From: Onchidella celtica
Lineage: Eukaryota; Mollusca; Gastropoda; Systellommatophora; Onchidiidae
Length of the DNA stretch: 64,000 nucleotides
Reading direction: 5' to 3'
Assembly (NCBI GenBank): GCA_963931925.1
Contig: OZ007569.1
Span: forward strand, 63,727,046-63,791,045
How positions within the stretch are numbered: the first letter of the stretch is position 1; each line of letters begins with the position of its first letter. Of this stretch, positions 58,423 through 64,000 are shown piece by piece. Position numbers and translations under genes: made by a program. The notes beneath the pieces were generated by a model that saw nothing but the letters and a program-made list of their open reading frames with translations, made no database searches and was not told where the DNA came from.

Positions 58423-60738
58423 CGATACGCATCTAACTGTAAATTATCAGAACTACATAGAATAACTCTTTGCATGAGAATGAAATGCGAAATGAAACAA
58501 AGCAAGCCATGTTTGTTGTCTCCATCATTTTTGTTATGATAATGGTCAGGTGAACACAGTTTTCCATGCTTCTATTTAATACATTGTTATGTCAGAGATT
58601 GGTTTATTGTATAAAAGTTAAAGGTATCATTATTTGCAGTAATTTGAATAATGTTATTCTTGTGTTGTCAAATGTACAATCATTGATGATCACTTCAGTT
58701 AGGCTGTAATTAGTATCACCAAAGCAATTTCTGAGGGAAGTGCTGCAGGAATACTCATAGTGCTGTTTATTGCATGGGATTCACTGCTCACAGTACCATT
58801 TGCGAAACAGTCATTAGTCTTGCCTTTCTCTTAATCTTATAGCAGGAGGCAAGAATTATGTATCTAGTTTTTCTCATTTTCCTTGGTGATTTTTACCTTA
58901 ATTATTGGGAATCCAATTTCATTTTTCATCTCTGTAAAGCATGACATGTACTTGTTGATTAGTCATGCCATCAGAACATTAAACTTACCGGATCAAATCG
59001 ACATGATCTTCATGTACAAGATGGGAAACACTGTGTTATATAACATAGCCTCACCCTTTGTACCAGGCAAATATAGAATTTGACAGGACTCAACTGATAA
59101 GTATGAAAGCTTTACTTAATCTGTCTAGGATCATCTGCTCTTAAGATTTATTTTGATACTGCGTACGAATTATGATTACTTTGCCTATTTATTTTGTAAA
59201 ATTATACTTGTGCATGTGTTTATGTGGGGGGAGGAGGGGGGGGGGGTGTGGGTGTGACTGAGAGAGAGAGAGAGAGCCTGATTCTGTTATTTCAACAGTT
59301 AGTTTAGTCAAAACAGAACCTATATCCAGATCAGATGACGTCATATCTGATTTTGCAACATTGTTTGCTTGGGCAGTTTATATATTTATACTGTCATGAT
59401 TGGTGCCATGCTTAGGGTGCAGCAAATTTGGTTGTAAACGAATAAATGACATGCATGAGAGGCCTTTAGAAAGGGCCAGGGCAGTGATCGTCACCTCTTG
59501 CGATCTTTAATAAGAAATTTAACTTACGAAAGGATATTTTTTGTTTTACTTTGTTTTGTTTTGTTTTCACATAATATTATAGTAGATTGTAAGAACTTTA
59601 ATGCTATGTTTACTTTTTAAAACAATATTCATATTGATGTTTATGTCATGTGTTTTTGTTGTTTTTTTTCATTATCAGTGACCTGCGGCATGAGAGGTTG
59701 TCCTCCAATAGAACATGATGTGACAAGTTGAAAATATAAAATTGGATATGAATTATAGAACGATTTTGTTTATGTTGTTATGGATAAAATCTCAGTCATT
59801 AAACAAATGATTGCACAGAATACACATATGCTGGGTTGAAAATTTGCGTCAGGATAATCCAATGTGCTCCTCTTATAATGTAGCTGTTTCTGAGTTGAGA
59901 CTCACAATTTACCTCAAATAATGCACAGTGGTACTCAAGATGATTCAACTACATTGTCAGTACTTGAATATTTCCACTGTCCTTTTACACATAGTATAAC
60001 ATACTGTATCATCAGAAAGAGTCATTTTCATTGGCTCACATGAATGTTTCTACATGATTGGATCAACTGTGGTACTGGTAGGGTTCATGGTTTTTGCATG
60101 ATTTTTTTTAACAGGGAAATGAGTTCATATTTATCTTCATCTTGACATTTGTTCCCATCATATTCACTCACGAGCACATCCGCAAAAAGGCAGGCAAAGA
60201 ATATCTTTAAAGAAAATATTCATTTCTATGGTATAAAAAAAATAATATTTTCTAAGAAGAAGAACATCTATCAATGTCAAGAAAAAAAAATCAGAATACA
60301 CAGAAATGGATTTGAATTCAAAAGCATTTTGCAAACATGATACATATGTATCTAATGTAGGAAAGAATTTAGGCATTTTCACAGAAATTTTGTTAAATAT
60401 TGCAATTTCATTCTGCCTATGGATTCAAAACCGTTACAACAACTCTTGTTATTTTAGTCCTTTGACATTCCTACAAATCACATACAAACCTCTCTCACTT
60501 CACTGAAAATGCTGTTTTCCGGGCAGCCAGGAAATATGGTGTCAGTGAAAATCAGTAGGCCTTTTTGTCGTCACGAGACTGATATTTTCTCGGATTCCTG
60601 GTCTGGTATCATTTTTAATCTTTGTTAGACCAATGTTCTAATTAAAGCAGGGTAAAGCAGACACAAGGTGGTAAAGATATTTTATACATTTCAATATAAT
60701 CAGTAACAAAGAGTTGGCTTGGTAAACTTTTGATAAAT

Positions 60739-60770
<32 letters not shown>

Positions 60771-61162
60771 TCTTTTTATTTTCTTTTTTTAAGAGTATTT
60801 CCAGTTTTCCCCCAAACTCTGAGATTGTTGATCTGGGACCTCCAGTCTTGTCTTCATTTGTTGATTTCTAAAGGATAAAGACAAATAAGTTCGATTAAAA
60901 AAAAAAAATTTTAACCAGAAAACTAGATTTGGCGACATGGGTCAGATAGAATTTAGGTTCCTTTGGTATGATTTGGTTGCTGAGTTTCGAACTGTCGGTG
61001 GAAAAGATGTTAAAAGGTGCAAAACTCATTTCACAGAAAAACACATTTTTGTTTGTTTGTTTGTTTGTTTACTTGGGGAGAGGTGGAGGGCTGTCAGATG
61101 TGCAATCAAAGGAAACATCGATAATGTGCAATTTACACACGACTAAGATTTAAATTACCTGG
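58423..61162. other. Intergenic sequence, no gene recognised
   Basis: AT-rich. Contains a G tract at about 59231-59246 with an adjacent (GA)n run to about 59276, a (TC)n run at about 60739-60772 and a TTTG run at about 61048-61069. No coding similarity was seen. Confidence 0.55.
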
Positions 61163-61699
61163 TGTTAGGGGACCGTAGTCTAATTACAAAGCTGACGAGA
61201 GAAAATACCGAATTGTGCTCCTGCTCAAGGTAGAACGCGCATATCCGCCATCTTTGCAGTAAGGACCCACTCATCACCATGGCGATTGTGGCATTGATTT
61301 TGATTCGTTATCGGATTTGCACTGCGAGCACTTGAGGCGCCGCGAACCAATCGGAGGTGAGCTAAAAGTAGTTCGCTACAGTAAACAATGGCACGTGTGT
61401 ACGTATGCACACGGGAGACATTCGGTCAATTCATTCACTTCGTTTCCCTTGTTTACACGGATGATAGGGAATCTGACCAGCTTGGATCCATCCTTTCCAC
61501 CATTGTCATAACAATCAACTACAATTCAACCAGCAGGCATTTTAACTGCTTAGACATATCTCGAAGTTACACTAATCAGCTGATCCAGCGGCCATCTTGT
61601 GTGACGGCTAAGAACAAAACAAAAACACTGTGATGTCATGGGAGTTCTACCTATACATGTAGCTTACTGTGTGGTAAACTACGGTCTCGTAACAATAGC
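61163..61699 (-). mobile_element. THAP-bearing TIR element, copy 2 (outer ends lost)
   Basis: Matches 57838-58388 for most of its length, same orientation. Shared blocks include TGTTAGG, GAATCTGACCAGCTTGGATC, AACCAGCAGGCATTTTA and CACTAATCAGCTGATC. The inner part of the inverted repeat (GACCGTAGT, then TAATTAC) is kept. The outer CAGCTGTTGGAACC tips are not recognisable. The THAP frame starts with ATG at 61540 but codon 5, Cys in copy 1, is TGA here (61526-61528), so this copy is a pseudogene. Confidence 0.7.
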
Positions 61700-62746
61700 A
61701 AAATTGAAAACGAGAGAGGGAAAAAAAGCCTTGATTCCACCCCGCCTGTGTTGCAGGATGACTAACACGGCGCAAGTTCCAACTTGTTTGACCTTAACCG
61801 TTAAGCCTCACACAAACTCCTCACGGGCGTCACCCGAAACCTCCTTCACTCCCGTTTCTTGCAGTGGTTCAAGGTAAGTCAATGCTCAATGTGGACTATA
61901 ACTTGCATGATCGAGAAGTCACCAGACACGCTCAGGTACTTCATCCGGTCGAACTGATCAACTGTGAGTGTGGACGCTATCAACTCAGCGCCGTTGGTAA
62001 TAAACTGGATGGACGAAACAAGACAACAGAAGTCAGTGATAGCAATTAAACTGGGCGCCGTTACCAGATTGACAATAAGCAGGTAAAAAACTGGGTAAAC
62101 TATCCTTAATGATTCAATGCTTTCATTATTCATACTCATAGGGACCTCCCCCCCCCCCCCCCCCCAAAAAAAAACAACAACAGCAAACATACACAGTACA
62201 CATAAACAATGAAACATAACAACAACACCCTAAGCAGCAAGAATACATGTACTCGGGTGCCCAGTAGTCCACAGTTTCAAACAATGGTACTCAAGTGGTC
62301 TATTTTTGAAATACTAAAAAGAAAAATGAATACATGTAGATCAACAATTTTTCAAGGAAAACACATGAAATACATAATTATGTTTTTGCTACATCACTAC
62401 ATTTTGCTATCTGGCTCTAATATTATATTTTACAGTCTGGCTATTTTAAATCAGTTTTCATGTTTCAGAAGTTTTAGATAGGTACATGTAATTTATTCCT
62501 GGACATGAGAGAATTAAGCCGTACACACCTACTTAACCCAAGACAGACATGAATACTGAATTGACGAGTTGTCCCTAGGTCTTCTCATTGTGAAACTATA
62601 CATGTATTTCAATTTGCAGTTATGACAGACCAATAGTGTAGGACAATCACAACCTATTCAAAAACAATAATGATCAGTGACCTGGGCCTACATAATTATA
62701 ATGCTATCTAGACTGCACCCCCAACCCCTTGTTCGCGGCACGCAAA
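61700..62746. other. Intergenic sequence, no gene recognised
   Basis: Contains an 18-bp C tract (62148-62165). An open segment at 61757-61873 lies between CAG and GTAAGT but resembles no protein I know (see rejected items). Confidence 0.5.
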
Positions 62747-62807
62747 ATGAATGTGGAGCGCGGCGGCCATTCTCCTAATGTTGCAAACAAACTGCAGACT
62801 ATAGGTG
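62747..62807 (+). CDS. Possible first coding exon of an unrecognised gene
   Basis: ATG at 62747 opens a frame of 20 codons plus one base (MNVERGGHSPNVANKLQTIG) that ends at a strong donor, G|GTGAGT (62808). The surroundings are locally GC-rich, as in promoter regions. I do not recognise the product, and no following exon was found before the window ends. On the opposite strand the same segment reads ATGGCCGCCGCG, an alternative start with a good context. The call rests on the donor and the open frame only. Confidence 0.35.
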
Positions 62808-64000
62808 GTGAGTCGCAGAAAGGTCAGATGTAAGACAATATGTGGCCCACAAAAAAAAAAAGGTGGGGGGGGGGGGGGGTATTTGAATTTGAGAAGGCCT
62901 AAACACACAACCAATTTAAAAACACGTAAGCCTTCGGCCGCTGGACCGTATGGCACCTACATACAAGAAAAAAAAACTGGGTTATGAAATATCATAAGTA
63001 AAAAAAAAACAATGATGGTTATGCATAGAAACGATTTTTGTTCTACCGTTGTCTTTCACTCATCCACCTTATCTGCGGCCTATTTTCCTCTTGTCTTTCA
63101 CCCATGTTATCGTGCGCCACATCCTATTGTTGTATTGTTTTTCTTCATCTGCCTGAATTTTGTCAGAAGTCATACTGCTTTTTTCATACTGCTGTCTCTT
63201 TCAGTTTCTCGCATAGATCTCATTCTCAGTTGATTTTCTGGTCTTTAAATACAGAATAAAACTAAGTTACCGAAAAGAGAGAGAGAGAGGTGAACTTTTC
63301 TATTCACACACTAATTAAAAAAGATATTTAAAATTTGATTTACATTTTTTATTTCTAATTAGCAATTACCCTTGTTAATGAACATGAATTTATAAATAAA
63401 GACAGACATCTGGAGCAAATTAGCAATGATTGGTTTCTCGAGAGATGTTTTGCCATAATTACATGTACATGTATTGTAATGCCCTCCACGCGGGGCGTCA
63501 CTGCACCTCCATGTCGTGAGCAGTCTAGTATAATAGTACATGTAGCACGTCTCTGATAATGATGAAATAAATAAATGTATAAATGAAATAAAAATCACAG
63601 ACATGCACTTACAGAGACTCTGATGTCATCACAAGGAAATGGACACTAAGACCTTCGCAGGGCTAAAATACAAAAAAAAAACAAAAACAAAAACAAATAA
63701 GGAGCAAGGAACCAGAAGCAGTGATACGCTGAGTTGTCAGTTCTGTCTTCCGCCAGAGTTTTTTTTTCGTCGAAAGAAGGACCTGGCATCCGTAAACTCG
63801 CCCACTTCCTTCAATTGTTTATTGTCTTGGGGGTGGGGGTGGGGGTGGAGGGGGCACATTTTAACTTTGAGCTAGGCCCTTCTGTGACCCCACAGACCTT
63901 TTAAAAATTATTTTAAACAGCGAAAAAGATTAATCTTACGGTATATCCGTATCCGTTCTGAAGAGATGCGCTGGTCGAGTGGAGATCGATGAAAATACAG
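62808..64000. other. Right end of window, no gene recognised
   Basis: Contains a G tract at about 62866-62879, a short (GA)n run near 63279-63289 and GGGGGT repeats at about 63829-63851. No exon with recognisable similarity was found. Confidence 0.5.

Noticed and set aside
61757..61873. Possible exon between GTGTTGCAG and AAG|GTAAGT
   Set aside because: The splice-like ends are good and one frame is open, but the encoded peptide is Thr/Ser-rich without recognisable similarity and no partner exon was found.
63918..64000. Possible partial minus-strand exon at the window end (reading SPLDQRISSERIRIY before CC|GTAAGA)
   Set aside because: The frame is open for only about 25 codons and cut by the edge; no family is recognised.
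1..64000. CRISPR arrays, bacterial operons or ribosome-binding sites
   Set aside because: The spliced genes and retroelements are eukaryotic; the only regular arrays are microsatellites without unique spacers.

Overview
This window is nuclear DNA from an invertebrate animal, most likely a mollusc or another lophotrochozoan. The genes are split by GT-AG introns up to 16 kb long. Their proteins are clear animal orthologues. The rest is filled with tRNA-derived SINE, RTE-like LINE, hAT/P/piggyBac/Helitron-type remnants, GATA-type microsatellites and many homopolymeric G or C tracts. The phylum is an inference from this repeat style; the sequence does not prove it.

Three genes are recognised with confidence. 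(1) The 5' part of an alpha-actinin gene is on the minus strand. Coding exon 1 is 22996-23088 and coding exon 2 is 6677-6917, separated by a 16,078-bp phase-0 intron; the remaining exons lie beyond the left edge. (2) PET117, a small cytochrome c oxidase assembly factor, is complete in two minus-strand exons (39205-39300 and 37999-38160; 85 aa). (3) The ER-associated degradation E3 ubiquitin ligase HRD1/synoviolin is complete on the plus strand in 14 coding exons (40996-56013; 704 aa; every junction and the total length keep the frame). PET117 and HRD1 are head to head, with 1.7 kb between their start codons. A possible first coding exon of an unrecognised plus-strand gene is at 62747-62807.

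Layout: 1-23 kb is actinin introns, holding a SINE (4.7-5.1 kb) and a 3,225-bp LINE with an uninterrupted 1,005-codon ORF and 13-bp target-site duplications (17.6-20.9 kb). 23-37.9 kb has no recognised gene. It holds a candidate LTR, two hAT-like MITEs, a frame-broken LINE fragment and most of a cluster of tetranucleotide microsatellites. 38-56 kb holds PET117 and HRD1. HRD1 introns carry remnants of several DNA-transposon types: a long-inverted-repeat element and a Helitron 3' end (intron 1), a P-like MITE with perfect 8-bp duplications (intron 7), a decayed piggyBac-like element (intron 12) and a piggyBac-like element with a transposase-like N-terminal remnant (intron 13). 56-64 kb is mostly non-coding and holds two copies of an inverted-repeat element that encodes the N-terminal half of a THAP-type zinc finger.

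The genes do not form a pathway: one is cytoskeletal, one mitochondrial, one ER protein quality control. The most unusual content is the diversity of mobile elements, above all the THAP-bearing elements and the young-looking LINE.
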